Position numbers and translations under genes: made by a program. A model generated the notes under the pieces. The model saw nothing but the letters and a program-made list of their open reading frames with translations, was not told where the DNA came from and made no database searches. Positions 7,519 through 16,492 of a DNA stretch of 64,000 bases are shown here, piece by piece; position 1 is the stretch's first letter, and the number at the start of each line of letters is the position of its first letter. The stretch is from Chloroflexota bacterium (GTDB taxonomy: Bacteria > Chloroflexota > Dehalococcoidia > Bin125), in NCBI GenBank assembly GCA_028874365.1, contig JAPPJZ010000009.1, positions 1 through 64,000 on the forward strand, given 5' to 3'.

Positions 7519-7524
7519 TCGGCC

Positions 7525-8683
7525 ATGCCTGACCCGTTCAGGATCGAGATTCCCGACTCGGAGGTTCGGGATCTGAGGCTTCGTCTGGCGCAGACTCGGT
7601 GGCCCTCGGAGGTGACGGGTTCGGGTTGGCAGTACGGTTCGAACCGGGCGTACGTACAGGAGCTATGCGAGTACTGGCGGACTGAGTTCGACTGGCCAGC
7701 GCAGCAGGCGAGGCTGAATCGGATGCCGCAGTTCACGACTCAGATCTCGGCCGACGGGGTCGAGGACTACACCGTTCACTTTGTTCTCGAAGAGGGCGTT
7801 GGGCCTGATCCGCTGCCTCTGGTCTTCACGCACGGGTGGCCTGGATCGTTCTTCGAGGTGTCGAAGATCCTGGGGCCGCTGACCGATCCGGGCGCGCATG
7901 GGGGGGGATCCGGCCGATGCGTTTACGGTTGTTGCACCGTCTCTGCCGGGATACGGGTTCTCGGAGATACCGAGCAGCGGGGGATTCGGGCATATGCGGG
8001 CGGCTCGCATGTGGGTGGCGCTGATGTCGGAGCTTGGCTTCGCGCGTTACGGCGCCCAGGGCGGTGACATCGGCGCGCGGGTCTCGGCGCTGACGGCCTA
8101 TGAGGATCCTGCGCATTGCATCGGCGCGCAGATCAACATGCCCAACAGTCCGGTGCCCGCGGGCCATCCTGAGGAGGATTGGAGCGGCGAGGAACGCGCG
8201 ATCATCGCTCGGATGCGGGAATGGCAATCGAAGGAAGCGGCTTACCAGTGGATCCAGGGGACTCGGCCGCAGACGTTGTCATACGGACTGACGGATTCTC
8301 CGGCGGGATTGGCGGCCTGGATTGTGGAGAAGTGGCGCTCGTGGTCGGACTGCGACGGAGACATCGAGCGGCGATTTACGAAGGACGAGATCCTGAGCAA
8401 CATCTCGATCTACTGGTTCACGCGCACGATGAATTCTGCAACCCGGTACTACTACGAGCGTCGGCAGCATGACCGAGCGAATGCGCTGCCGGCTCCACTT
8501 GAGACGCCGGCGGGATTTTCGGTGTTTCCGAAGGAGATTTTCGGGCCGCCGCGGCAGTGGGTCGAGGCGGAATACAACGTGCAGCAGTGGTCGGTGCATG
8601 ATCGCGGCGGCCACTTTGCGGCGATGGAGGAGCCGGAGTTGCTGGTCGGCGATATCCGCGAGTTCTTCCGACCTCTGCGCTGA
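7525..8683 (+). pseudogene. Epoxide hydrolase 1, frameshifted at a G8 run
   Basis: Alpha/beta-hydrolase with an EHN (epoxide hydrolase N-terminal) domain, closely matching the intact gene at 8753. The first part (from ATG 7525) has HGWPG. The second part carries GGDIGAR (nucleophile Asp), the paired Tyr region and GGHFAAMEEPE (catalytic His). The frame breaks at eight G's (7900-7907), where the homologue implies seven. Dropping one G restores 1158 nt and 385 residues, exactly the length of the neighbour. This may be a sequencing or assembly error, a true recent inactivation, or a slippage-prone tract. The nucleophile motif has Ile where the paralogs have Trp (GGDWG). Confidence 0.85.
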
Positions 8684-8752
8684 GGGCTCGTGCGATACTG
8701 CGCGCGGATTGATTCAGCGACAGACTCGCACTTGGCGAGAGGATGACGACAG

Positions 8753-9910
8753 ATGCCCGAACCATTCAAGATCGATGTGGCCGACACGGAGATTCGCGAC
8801 CTCAAGCGGCGATTGGCGCAGACTCGTTGGCCGTCGGAAGTGACGGACTCCGGCTGGCAATACGGGTCGAACCTGGCCTACATGCAGGAACTGTGTGAGT
8901 ACTGGCGCACCGGCTATGACTGGCGGGTGCAGGAGACGTATCTCAACCGGATCCCCCAGTTTGTGACGCAGGTCTCGGCCGATGGCGTCGAGGACTACAC
9001 GGTTCACTACGTCCACCAGGAGGGCGTCGGACCCGACCCGCTGCCGCTGGTCTTCACGCACGGCTGGCCGGGCACGTTCTACGAGGTGGTCAAGATCCTC
9101 GGTCCGTTGACCGACCCGGCGTCCCATGGCGGCGACCCGGCTGACGCGTTCACCGTGGTCGCGCCGTCGATCCCGGGGTACGGGTTCTCGCAGATTCCGA
9201 CTTCGGGCGGCTTCGGTCAGAAGCGCACGGCGCGGCTCTGGAACGCGCTGATGGCCCAGCTTGGCTACGAGCAGTACGGCGCGCAGGGCGGCGACTGGGG
9301 CGCGATCGTGACGGCGCAGGTCGCCTACCAAGATCCCGACCATTGCATCGGTGCGCAGATCAACATGCCGATCGGCCGTCCGCCGGAGGACAAGCCGCAG
9401 GAAGAGTGGACCGACCAGGAACGAGAGGTCGCGGCGAAGATGGCGCACTGGCAGGCGCAGGAGACCGGCTACCAGGCGATCCAGGGGACCAAGCCGCAGA
9501 CGCTGGCTTACGGCCTGACGGATTCGCCAGCGGGGCTAGCCGCCTGGATCACGGAGAAGTGGCGGTCGTGGTCGGACTGCGACGGCGACATCGAGAAGCG
9601 CTTCACGAAGGATGAGATCCTGACCAACATCTCGATCTACTGGTTCGGCCAGACGATCAACTCGTCGACCCGCTACTACTACGAGATGCGCCAGAACCAG
9701 GCGGAGAACTTCCTGCCGGGCCGGCTCGAGACGCCGACCGGCTTCTCAATCTTCCCCAAGGAGATCATTACGGCGCCGCGTAGCTGGTGCGAGCCCGGCT
9801 ACAACATCACCCAGTGGTCCGAGCACGACAAGGGCGGCCACTTCGCAGCGCTGGAGGAGCCGGACCTGCTGGTGCAGGACATCCGGGACTTCTTCCGTCC
9901 GTTGCGGTAG
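8753..9910 (+). CDS. Epoxide hydrolase 2 (EHN-domain alpha/beta hydrolase)
   Basis: Predicted to open epoxides to diols with water. The 385-residue protein has an EHN domain (about 1-110), the oxyanion motif HGWPG (103-107), nucleophile Asp181 in GGDWGA, a Tyr-rich lid segment around STRYYYE that can donate to the epoxide oxygen, and catalytic His363 in GGHFAALEEPD. It is the second of three tandem homologues and nearly parallels the frameshifted first copy in length and sequence. No signal peptide. The natural substrate is unknown; juvenile-hormone or microsomal-type EHs share this architecture. Confidence 0.92.
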   Translation: MPEPFKIDVADTEIRDLKRRLAQTRWPSEVTDSGWQYGSNLAYMQELCEYWRTGYDWRVQETYLNRIPQFVTQVSADGVEDYTVHYVHQEGVGPDPLPLVFTHGWPGTFYEVVKILGPLTDPASHGGDPADAFTVVAPSIPGYGFSQIPTSGGFGQKRTARLWNALMAQLGYEQYGAQGGDWGAIVTAQVAYQDPDHCIGAQINMPIGRPPEDKPQEEWTDQEREVAAKMAHWQAQETGYQAIQGTKPQTLAYGLTDSPAGLAAWITEKWRSWSDCDGDIEKRFTKDEILTNISIYWFGQTINSSTRYYYEMRQNQAENFLPGRLETPTGFSIFPKEIITAPRSWCEPGYNITQWSEHDKGGHFAALEEPDLLVQDIRDFFRPLR

Positions 9911-9919
9911 GACGGGGAC

Positions 9920-10025
9920 CATCACCCCAGCCCTCTCCCAGAGGGAGAGGGAGCAAGCGGGTAACGCCCTTGGATCGGTCCCCTCTCCCTGAGGGAGAGG
10001 GGACCGGAATGGGGTTAGGGTGATG
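9920..10025. repeat. REP-like palindromic element
   Basis: Between epoxide hydrolases 2 and 3 lie two hairpins built from CCCTCTCCC/GGGAGAGGG arms (9931-9951 and 9980-10002). They are enclosed by outer inverted ends CATCACCCC and GGGTGATG. This is the form of the widespread repetitive extragenic palindromes of GC-rich genomes. It has no coding capacity. Confidence 0.65.
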
Positions 10026-10047
10026 CGGTGAGGGTCAGGCACCGCAC

Positions 10048-11238
10048 ATGGAACCGTTTCGGATCGACGTTCCCGAAGCTGAGATCACAGAGCTTCGTCG
10101 CCGCCTGAGCGACACTCGCTGGTTGTCTGCGGTTCCCGGATCCGGCTGGCTGTACGGTATCGACCTTGCGTTCACGCGGGACCTCGCGACCTATTGGGCC
10201 GATGCGTTCGACTGGCGTGCGATCGAATTGGTGCTCAATGGATTCCCACAGTTCAAGACATCGCTGACCGCCTGGAACGGCGAGTCGCTGGGGATCCACT
10301 TCATCCATCGGCGCAGTCCGCGACCCGACGCGCGGCCGTTGATGATGCAGCACGGCTGGCCGTCGACCGTCTACGACTTCCACAAGATCATTGACGCACT
10401 GGCTGAGCCGGCCGACCCAAACGCGCCGGCGTTCCATGTCGTTGCGCCGTCGCTGCCGGGGTACGGCTGGTCGGACATTCCGACTCAGGCCGGGCTGGGA
10501 CCGGGGGCGATTGCCGACATGTGGGTCGAGCTGATGTCGCGGCTCGGCTATGACGAGTTTCTCTACCACGGGGGCGACTGGGGCGCGGCGATTGGCGGTC
10601 AACTCGCGCTGCGCCATCCCGACGGGACTGCCGGGATTCACATGACGATGGCCGCGCTGCCTCCGGGCGGCTCAGCGGCTGCACCGCAGACCGACGCGGA
10701 ACGCCGGTTCTTCGCCGAGGAGCAGGAGCCGTACATCCGTGATGACGCGGCTCACCGCGGCATCCACGGGACCAAGTTTCAGACGCTCGCGTTTGCGCTT
10801 GAGGACTCGCCGGTCGCATTGATGGCCTGGTTGGTCGATAAGTGGTGGATCCTGGCCGACATCATGCGGGAGGATGAGCGGCCTCGCGGCGGTGACCTGT
10901 ATCGGCGCTTCACGAAGGACGAGTTGTTGGCGACTGTCGCGATTTACTGGTTCACGCGCACGCAGTCGTCGGCGATGCGGATCTACCACGAGGCGATGCG
11001 TCCGCCGGCGGAGATTGAGGCGGAAATCGGCGGTCAGGTGCGGCTGCGCGACGGAGAACGAACCAACGTGCCGACCGGTTTTATCAAGCTCAAGCGGGGC
11101 ACGCCTCTGCCACCACGCTCGTGGTGCGAGCGCGCGTTCAACGTCGTTCGCTGGACCGAGTTCCCCGAGGGCGGTCATTTCCCGGCGATGGAAGTGCCCG
11201 ACCTGCTGCTCGACGACATCCGAGAGTTCTTCGCCTGA
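10048..11238 (+). CDS. Epoxide hydrolase 3 (EHN-domain alpha/beta hydrolase)
   Basis: A 396-residue third member of the tandem array, more diverged. EHN domain at the N-terminus, oxyanion motif HGWPS (102-106), nucleophile Asp177 in HGGDWGA, a lid segment YWFTRTQSSAMRIYHEAM, and catalytic His in EGGHFPAMEVPD near the end. Its stop overlaps the ATG of the next gene (TGATG), indicating coupling with the second threonine-synthase-like gene. A REP-like element separates it from copy 2. Substrate unknown; the divergence suggests a different one from copies 1 and 2. Confidence 0.92.
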   Translation: MEPFRIDVPEAEITELRRRLSDTRWLSAVPGSGWLYGIDLAFTRDLATYWADAFDWRAIELVLNGFPQFKTSLTAWNGESLGIHFIHRRSPRPDARPLMMQHGWPSTVYDFHKIIDALAEPADPNAPAFHVVAPSLPGYGWSDIPTQAGLGPGAIADMWVELMSRLGYDEFLYHGGDWGAAIGGQLALRHPDGTAGIHMTMAALPPGGSAAAPQTDAERRFFAEEQEPYIRDDAAHRGIHGTKFQTLAFALEDSPVALMAWLVDKWWILADIMREDERPRGGDLYRRFTKDELLATVAIYWFTRTQSSAMRIYHEAMRPPAEIEAEIGGQVRLRDGERTNVPTGFIKLKRGTPLPPRSWCERAFNVVRWTEFPEGGHFPAMEVPDLLLDDIREFFA

Positions 11239-12302
11239 TGCCGGTCGTGCGACATCACGTGCGCTGCCTCGACTGCGGAGCTCTGGCGCCAGCCTCGTTG
11301 GACATCTCGTGCGAACGCTGCGGCGGACTGTACGAGATCGACTATCCGCGCCTGCCGGAGGGCGGTATCCGGCTGCCGCTGACGGCATTGCCGCTGGGAC
11401 AGGGAGGCACGCCGACGATCAGCTTCGACTGGCCGGACGCGCTCCGGCTGCGACTGGAGCTGAAGCTGGAGTACCTGTCTCCGACCGGTTCGTTCAAGGA
11501 TCGCGGTGCGGCGATGCTCGTCTCTGCTGCGTGGAGCGGCGGAGCGAGTGCGTTCGTTGAGGACTCGTCAGGCAACGCCGGCGCGGCGCTCGCCGCTTAT
11601 GCCGCCGCGGCCCGAATGTCGGCCGAGATCTTCGTTCCAGCCGACGCGCCGGAGACAAAGCAAGCACAGATTGCGGCCGTGGGTGGCAACATTCACACGG
11701 TCGATGGTGACCGAGAGGCGGTCGCCCGGGCCGCTGAGCAATATGCCCAGGAACGGGGCGTTCCCTACCTCTCGCACAACCAGAGTCCATATTTCAGCGA
11801 GGGTATGAAGTCGGCCGCCGAGGAGATCGCGGAGCATGGGTTGCCGGACGCGATCGTGTTGCCGGTCGGTAACGGTTCATTGCTGATCGGCTTGCACCGA
11901 GGATTTCGGGAACTCGTCCAACTGGGGCGGATCGAGACGATGCCGCGGCTGTACGCGATCCAGGCGATGAATGTCAGTCCGGTGGCGGCCGGCTTCCGCA
12001 ATCACGAGCCGGGCGAACCCCGGCCGACGATCGCGGACGGGATCGCGGTGTCGCAGCCTCCTCGACTGGCCCAGATGTTGGATGCAATTCGAGAGAGCGG
12101 AGGGGCGGCCGGCGTCGTCTCGGAGCTGGAGATCGAGTTGGCGCGGACGACGATCTCGCAGCGCGGGCTGTTCGTGGAGCCGACATCGGCGGTGCCTCTG
12201 GCGGCGCTGCGGCGTCTGCTGGAGCGTGGGATGCTGTCTGAGGATGAGCGTGTGCTGGTGCCGCTGACGGGATCGGGGTTGAAGCAGCCGCCGATACGCT
12301 GA
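11238..12302 (+). CDS. Threonine-synthase-like PLP enzyme, copy 2
   Basis: A 354-residue fold-type II PLP protein with an N-terminal Cys4 ribbon (Cys10, Cys13, Cys25, Cys28). It has Schiff-base Lys87 in PTGSFKDRG, substrate loop SSGNAGAAL and a PLP-phosphate region LPVGNGSLL. The ATG at 11238 shares bases with the epoxide hydrolase stop. It is ~65 residues shorter than the copy at 5399. Threonine synthase is the closest family, but cysteate synthase, 2,3-diaminopropionate-type or other beta-replacement activities belong to the same superfamily and cannot be excluded. Confidence 0.78.
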   Translation: MPVVRHHVRCLDCGALAPASLDISCERCGGLYEIDYPRLPEGGIRLPLTALPLGQGGTPTISFDWPDALRLRLELKLEYLSPTGSFKDRGAAMLVSAAWSGGASAFVEDSSGNAGAALAAYAAAARMSAEIFVPADAPETKQAQIAAVGGNIHTVDGDREAVARAAEQYAQERGVPYLSHNQSPYFSEGMKSAAEEIAEHGLPDAIVLPVGNGSLLIGLHRGFRELVQLGRIETMPRLYAIQAMNVSPVAAGFRNHEPGEPRPTIADGIAVSQPPRLAQMLDAIRESGGAAGVVSELEIELARTTISQRGLFVEPTSAVPLAALRRLLERGMLSEDERVLVPLTGSGLKQPPIR

Positions 12303-12307
12303 GATTC

Positions 12308-14485
12308 ATGCGGCGAGATGCGTGGCCTGACCCTGCCTGGTGGATCTGGCGTCGGCTGACGTCGGTCAAGTGGGCGATTGGGCTGATTCTGGCGGCGGCG
12401 CTGTTCTCGGCGGTTGGTGTGATCATTCCCCAGGTGCCGCCGCAGTTGGCGGACATCCCGGAACAGGTCGAGGAGCACATCGAGGCGCAACGGCCGACGT
12501 GGGGCTGGTTCACCGATGTGCTGGCCGAGTTCCCCTGGTTCTACGAGACCAACGGCGGCGTCTTCAACCTGTACAAGCAGCCCTACTGGTATGCGGTGGT
12601 GGCGCTGGTCGCGCTGGCGATCTCGGTCTGCACGGTCAGCCGCGCGCCACCGATCTGGCGTACCGTTCGGCGGCCACCGAAGCGGGTCAACGCGGCCTAC
12701 TTCGAGCGGGCGCGACACCGGGCGTCGGCCGATCTGTCCGCCGAAGACACGGTTGAAGCCGGGCGGCGGGGTCTGGAGTCGCGGCTGCGGGCGGCGCGCT
12801 ACCGAGTTGAACAGGTCGAGTCCGCGGACGGCGAGGTGATGCTCTTCGCCGACCGGTATGGCTGGGCGCAACTGGCCACGTTTGCCACGCACCTGGCGTT
12901 GTTGCTGCTGCTCGGTGCGACGCTGGTGACCAAGTTCGCGGGTGAGGAGTACCAGTTCTGGGTGGCGGAGGGTGAGTCTCACATCCTGTTCCCACCGGGC
13001 GACGATCGGGCGCAGGTGCAGATCATCGTTGACGATGCGATCGCGCAATTTGCGGACGACGGTCAGGCGCTGGATTTCCGCAGCATCGTTCGCGTGGCTG
13101 AGGCGGGACAGGAGGTCGGCGGGGGCGAGGTAACGGTCAACGGGCCCGTCCACGCGGCCGGCTACCGAGTCCACCAGGCGGCGTACTGGGAACACGGCGC
13201 GGAGTTGCGGGTGTTTGACCATTCGTCGGGGCAGTTGCTGTACGCGGAGACGCATTTCCTCGACGGGCAGATCGTGGGACCGAGAATTCGGGTCGCACGG
13301 GGCGGCTCGGTGGTGTCGGAAGAGGTGATCTCGCTGCAGTTTCAGGTTGTGGACGAACGTGCCGACTCGGAGGAAGACGAGCGGGTCTCGGGCTACAGCC
13401 TGATTCCGCTCGACGGGGTACGGTCGCTGGCGATCGTGCTGATTCCGACGGATGTCGACTTCGAGTTCTGGTACCGCGTGCTCCCGACCCCGCAGGACGC
13501 AGCGGGGTTGACATTGGAGGACCTCGGCGTCGGACAGGAAGCGCCGATGGGGCCGCGACTGGTGATGAGGATTGACGGCGAGGCGGCGTTTGAAGGGGTG
13601 GTGTCGCTGGATCAGTCGGAAGGAGAGGCGCGGCTGACTGCGTTGCCGATTGGCGACGATGAGTTGCTATACGTGGGATTTCGCGACGGTGCAACGGGTG
13701 AGGGGTTCTTCTACTACTCGCCGAGTCGAGAGTCAGATCGTGGGGCGCTGTCGCCGGGCGGTTCGATTGGACTGAGTAATGGGTTGAGCCTGACCTATCT
13801 CGGCGCTGAGCCGGACGCGGGGCTGCAGGGCTCGCTGGAGATCAACGAGACGCAACGGGTCGGGGCAATAGACCTGACCTGGCTGGGCGCGGAATCGGTG
13901 TTCTTTGAGGTTGCGTCGGAGATTCCGGGAGCGTCGGGCGATGCGCTGATCGCGTTGGAGCGGTTCGGACGGGCGCGGACGGCGGAACAGTTCAACGCGC
14001 TCGGCGGAGAGAGCGTGCGGCTGGCGGAAGGCTCGACGAATACGTCGTCGGCGGGCGGACAGGTGGGGCGGCCGGCGCGGATGGTGCTGGGTCTGGGTGG
14101 TGATGTGGGCCGGATCGAGCTTGATGAGGGGCAGGAGATCGTGCACGGCGGGATGCGCTACCAGTTTGCGGGCCCACGCGAGTTCACCGGACTGAATGTG
14201 CGCCGCGACCCGGGCGGGACGGCGTTCTGGGTGGGGATCGGACTCGGAATCGTTGGGATGAGCACGACGTTCTTCATGCCGCGCCGACGGGTCTGGGCAC
14301 GGGTGACGTCGGATCGCATCCAACTGGCGGGACAGGCCGGACACGGAGTTGACCTGACATCTGAATTGGAACGGCTTGCGTCCGGTATGGAGCAGGTCGG
14401 CAAACCGCGGCGCCGCTTCGGAGGTCGCGGGATGTTCGGCGGCGACTACGCTCAAGGTGATGACGGGAGTGGTGACGATGGTTGA
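12308..14485 (+). CDS. resB: ResB-family cytochrome c biogenesis protein
   Basis: Membrane subunit of system II cytochrome c maturation, which with ResC/CcsA delivers haem and attaches it to apocytochromes outside the membrane. The 725-residue protein has two hydrophobic segments near the N-terminus (SVKWAIGLILAAALF and the YAVVALVALAISV segment), one near 195-215 and one near the end (FWVGIGLGIVGMSTTFFMP), with a large extracytoplasmic region between, as in ResB/Ccs1. ResC and ResA are not in the window. Likely clients are the c-type cytochrome at 31319 and possibly the cytochrome b Cys70 haem. It overlaps lgt by 8 nt. Confidence 0.88.
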   Translation: MRRDAWPDPAWWIWRRLTSVKWAIGLILAAALFSAVGVIIPQVPPQLADIPEQVEEHIEAQRPTWGWFTDVLAEFPWFYETNGGVFNLYKQPYWYAVVALVALAISVCTVSRAPPIWRTVRRPPKRVNAAYFERARHRASADLSAEDTVEAGRRGLESRLRAARYRVEQVESADGEVMLFADRYGWAQLATFATHLALLLLLGATLVTKFAGEEYQFWVAEGESHILFPPGDDRAQVQIIVDDAIAQFADDGQALDFRSIVRVAEAGQEVGGGEVTVNGPVHAAGYRVHQAAYWEHGAELRVFDHSSGQLLYAETHFLDGQIVGPRIRVARGGSVVSEEVISLQFQVVDERADSEEDERVSGYSLIPLDGVRSLAIVLIPTDVDFEFWYRVLPTPQDAAGLTLEDLGVGQEAPMGPRLVMRIDGEAAFEGVVSLDQSEGEARLTALPIGDDELLYVGFRDGATGEGFFYYSPSRESDRGALSPGGSIGLSNGLSLTYLGAEPDAGLQGSLEINETQRVGAIDLTWLGAESVFFEVASEIPGASGDALIALERFGRARTAEQFNALGGESVRLAEGSTNTSSAGGQVGRPARMVLGLGGDVGRIELDEGQEIVHGGMRYQFAGPREFTGLNVRRDPGGTAFWVGIGLGIVGMSTTFFMPRRRVWARVTSDRIQLAGQAGHGVDLTSELERLASGMEQVGKPRRRFGGRGMFGGDYAQGDDGSGDDG

Positions 14486-15404
14486 GTTGGTCGGGATCAT
14501 CAATATCAACATCAATCCGGTGTTGGTCGATACGGGTGGATTCGAGCTCACCTGGCACGGCCTGTTCACGGCGGTTGGGATCGCGCTCGGGGTGTGGTTG
14601 GCGGTGCGTCTCGCGCGCCGAGCGCGGATTTCCGAGGACGATGCGATGTCGATCGCCGTCGTTTCGGTGCTCTCGGGGATCGTCGGTGCCCGACTGCTCT
14701 GGGTGCTCGAGCACACTGATCAGATCCACAAGGTTGGCGACATCTTCGCCCTGACCGACGGTGGGATTTCGATTTACGGCGCGATGATCGGCGGTGTGCT
14801 GGGCGGATTCCTGTTTGTGACGTTCTTCAAGCCCAAGTTTCCCAAGTGGGTGGCGCTGGATGTGGCTGCGCCAGGCATGATCCTGGGGCAGGCGGTGGGC
14901 CGATTTGGTGATTTCGTCAACGGAGAGCACTTTGCCAACGCCTCGGATCTGCCGTGGGCCTTTCGCTACACGCACCCACTGACGGATGGGCCCTGGTCCT
15001 CGCCGGGGGTCGACGAGTGGTACCGGGGATCACGGGGATTGGTTGACGAGGCGCCGGTCGCGGTGCACCCGGTCGCAGGCGGCTACGAGCCGATCCTGGA
15101 CTTCATGATCCTCGGCGGGCTGTTCCTGCTTCGTCGGCTGGGCGTGGGCGCGGGCTGGGGGTTTACGTTCTACGTCTTCGCCTACGCGGTGGTGCGGGGC
15201 TCGCTGTCGTTGCTGCGGACGGACGAGGCGGCGCTCGCCGGCGCGCTGAGCGTGCCGCAGCTGCTGGCGATCGTCACCGCCGTCGCCGCGGTGTGGATGG
15301 CGCTGCACCTGCGACGACATCAGCAGGCTCCGGTGCCGACGGGGGTTACGACGGAGCGACACACGCACCGCGGCAGCCGACGCGGAGGTCTCGGTCGTGG
15401 CTGA
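14478..15404 (+). CDS. lgt: Prolipoprotein diacylglyceryl transferase
   Basis: Integral membrane enzyme transferring diacylglyceryl from phosphatidylglycerol to the lipobox Cys of prolipoproteins. The Lgt signature is seen as GQAVGRFGDFVNGEHF, and FELTWHGLF at the N-terminus matches the family's typical RWYGL region in position. About seven hydrophobic segments. I chose the ATG at 14478 because GGGAG lies 8 nt upstream; an in-frame ATG at 14460 lacks this. That gives 308 residues. It overlaps resB upstream and the glutaredoxin-like gene downstream. lspA, the next enzyme of the pathway, is at 3301. Confidence 0.93.
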   Translation: MVELVGIINININPVLVDTGGFELTWHGLFTAVGIALGVWLAVRLARRARISEDDAMSIAVVSVLSGIVGARLLWVLEHTDQIHKVGDIFALTDGGISIYGAMIGGVLGGFLFVTFFKPKFPKWVALDVAAPGMILGQAVGRFGDFVNGEHFANASDLPWAFRYTHPLTDGPWSSPGVDEWYRGSRGLVDEAPVAVHPVAGGYEPILDFMILGGLFLLRRLGVGAGWGFTFYVFAYAVVRGSLSLLRTDEAALAGALSVPQLLAIVTAVAAVWMALHLRRHQQAPVPTGVTTERHTHRGSRRGGLGRG

Positions 15405-15636
15405 TGCGCTTGAGCTGATTCTCTGGGTGAAGCCTGATTGCGACGCTTGCGAGCGCGCGAGGGAACTGATGGCTTCGCTCTCGGCGGCGATGCTGTTTGA
15501 TTGGTCGGAGCAGGAGGGCGAGTTCGGGGATGCGGTGCCGGTCGTGGCGACCGCCGATGGCCGTGTGCTGGCCCAGGCTCCGATTCGGCCGGGCGATCTG
15601 GTCGATGCGATCGTGGCGGCTACGGCTCGAGATTGA
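15397..15636 (+). CDS. Glutaredoxin-like (DUF836-type) thiol protein
   Basis: A 79-residue thioredoxin-fold protein with the redox motif CDAC close to the N-terminus, in WVKPDCDACERA, and the cis-Pro region VPVVATADGR. This matches the small glutaredoxin-like DUF836 family. It starts with GTG inside the end of lgt. Its 3' end overlaps the convergent cysH by 17 bp. Predicted cytosolic thiol-disulfide exchange, possibly serving the neighbouring sulfate reduction enzyme, but no partner is shown by sequence. Confidence 0.75.
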   Translation: MADALELILWVKPDCDACERARELMASLSAAMLFDWSEQEGEFGDAVPVVATADGRVLAQAPIRPGDLVDAIVAATARD

Positions 15637-16375
15637 TCGAGTGCAGGCCACATTCCTTTTGCGTGGCCTCTTCCCACCACCAGCGACCGGCTCGTTCGTG
15701 CTCGCCGGGGTGGGTTGCGCGGGTGCACGGGGCGCAGCCGATCGACTTGAAGCCCTGGTCGTGGAGCGGGTTGTAGGGCACGCCGTAGGCCATGATGTGC
15801 TGCCAGACCTGGGCCGATGTCCAGTTGGCGAGCGGATTGAACTTGACCAGTGGATCGTCCTCTCGACCGAACCCGGGATCGAGTTGGACGACCGGGATCT
15901 CCGCGCGCGTGCCAGGCGACTGGTCCTTGCGTTGGCCGGTGACGTAGGCGTCGACATAGGCCAGCGCGCGGCCGAGCGGCTCGACCTTGCGGATGCCGCA
16001 GCACTGCTGGTGCCCGTCGGTGCGGAAGCTGAACAGGCCCTTCTCGCGGACCAAGGCCTGGACGGCCTCAGCGTTGGGATAGTAGGCCTCGATCGGCACG
16101 CCGTAGTGATCGCGGACCTGTTGGATGAACTCGAGCGTTTCGGGATGCAGTCGACCGGTGTCGAGGGTGAAGACGTTGAACGATCTACCCAGTTTCTCCG
16201 CTTCGCGGGCGGCGAAGTCGACGAGGACCACATCTTCGGCTCCGCTGAACGAGATGGTGATGTTGTCGAAGCGGGCGAGCGCCTCAGCGATGATGTCGGC
16301 TGGGTGCGTATCCGCCAGTCGATGGGCGTCGGCCTCGATCTGTGTCGCGTCGATTGCACTGCGGGCGGTGGACAT
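15620..16375 (-). CDS. cysH: Assimilatory adenylylsulfate (APS) reductase, Fe-S type
   Basis: Reduces activated sulfate to sulfite using thioredoxin-type electrons. The 251-residue protein has the PAPS-reductase P-loop-like SFSGAEDVVL, FTLDTGRLHPET, and the four cluster cysteines of the APS type as CC (125-126) and CAPC (214-217), plus the catalytic Cys242 in KECGLH. The CC...CxxC set points to a [4Fe-4S] APS reductase rather than a PAPS reductase. It is divergent from the Rrf2 regulator, with a candidate operator between. It supplies sulfide for the cysteine synthases downstream. Confidence 0.93.
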   Translation of the reverse strand: MSTARSAIDATQIEADAHRLADTHPADIIAEALARFDNITISFSGAEDVVLVDFAAREAEKLGRSFNVFTLDTGRLHPETLEFIQQVRDHYGVPIEAYYPNAEAVQALVREKGLFSFRTDGHQQCCGIRKVEPLGRALAYVDAYVTGQRKDQSPGTRAEIPVVQLDPGFGREDDPLVKFNPLANWTSAQVWQHIMAYGVPYNPLHDQGFKSIGCAPCTRATHPGEHERAGRWWWEEATQKECGLHSINLEP

Positions 16376-16428
16376 GCGCGGACTCCGGGAGGTGAGAGGG
16401 CAGGGCGAGTCAGTTGCCGAGGCGAAAT

Positions 16429-16446
16429 GTTACTATTTCAGTCAAG
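16429..16446. promoter_or_regulatory. Candidate Rrf2-type operator between cysH and the regulator
   Basis: GTTACTATTTCAGTCAAG lies in an AT-rich island of the cysH/Rrf2 divergent gap. The halves GTTACT and AGTCAAG form an imperfect inverted repeat. The minus strand reads TTGACT, which could double as a -35 element for cysH. No clear -10 was found at the right distance, so the promoter part is weak. Confidence 0.4.
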
Positions 16447-16492
16447 ATTATCCGCATCGTCCGAGATGCGGTACCCCGAAATCGTGTTGCCG

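Noticed and set aside
9920-10025. Miniature transposable element
   Set aside because: No target-site duplication or transposase ends could be made out. The paired CCCTCTCCC/GGGAGAGGG hairpins are typical of extragenic palindromes.
16429-16470. Defined cysH promoter with TTGACT as -35
   Set aside because: At 17 bp spacing the -10 position reads CCTCGG, which is not acceptable. Only the operator-like inverted repeat is reported.
15497-16492. Long upstream extension of the Rrf2 frame
   Set aside because: It is antisense to cysH. The Rrf2 N-terminus begins at MMKLSSTSDYG.
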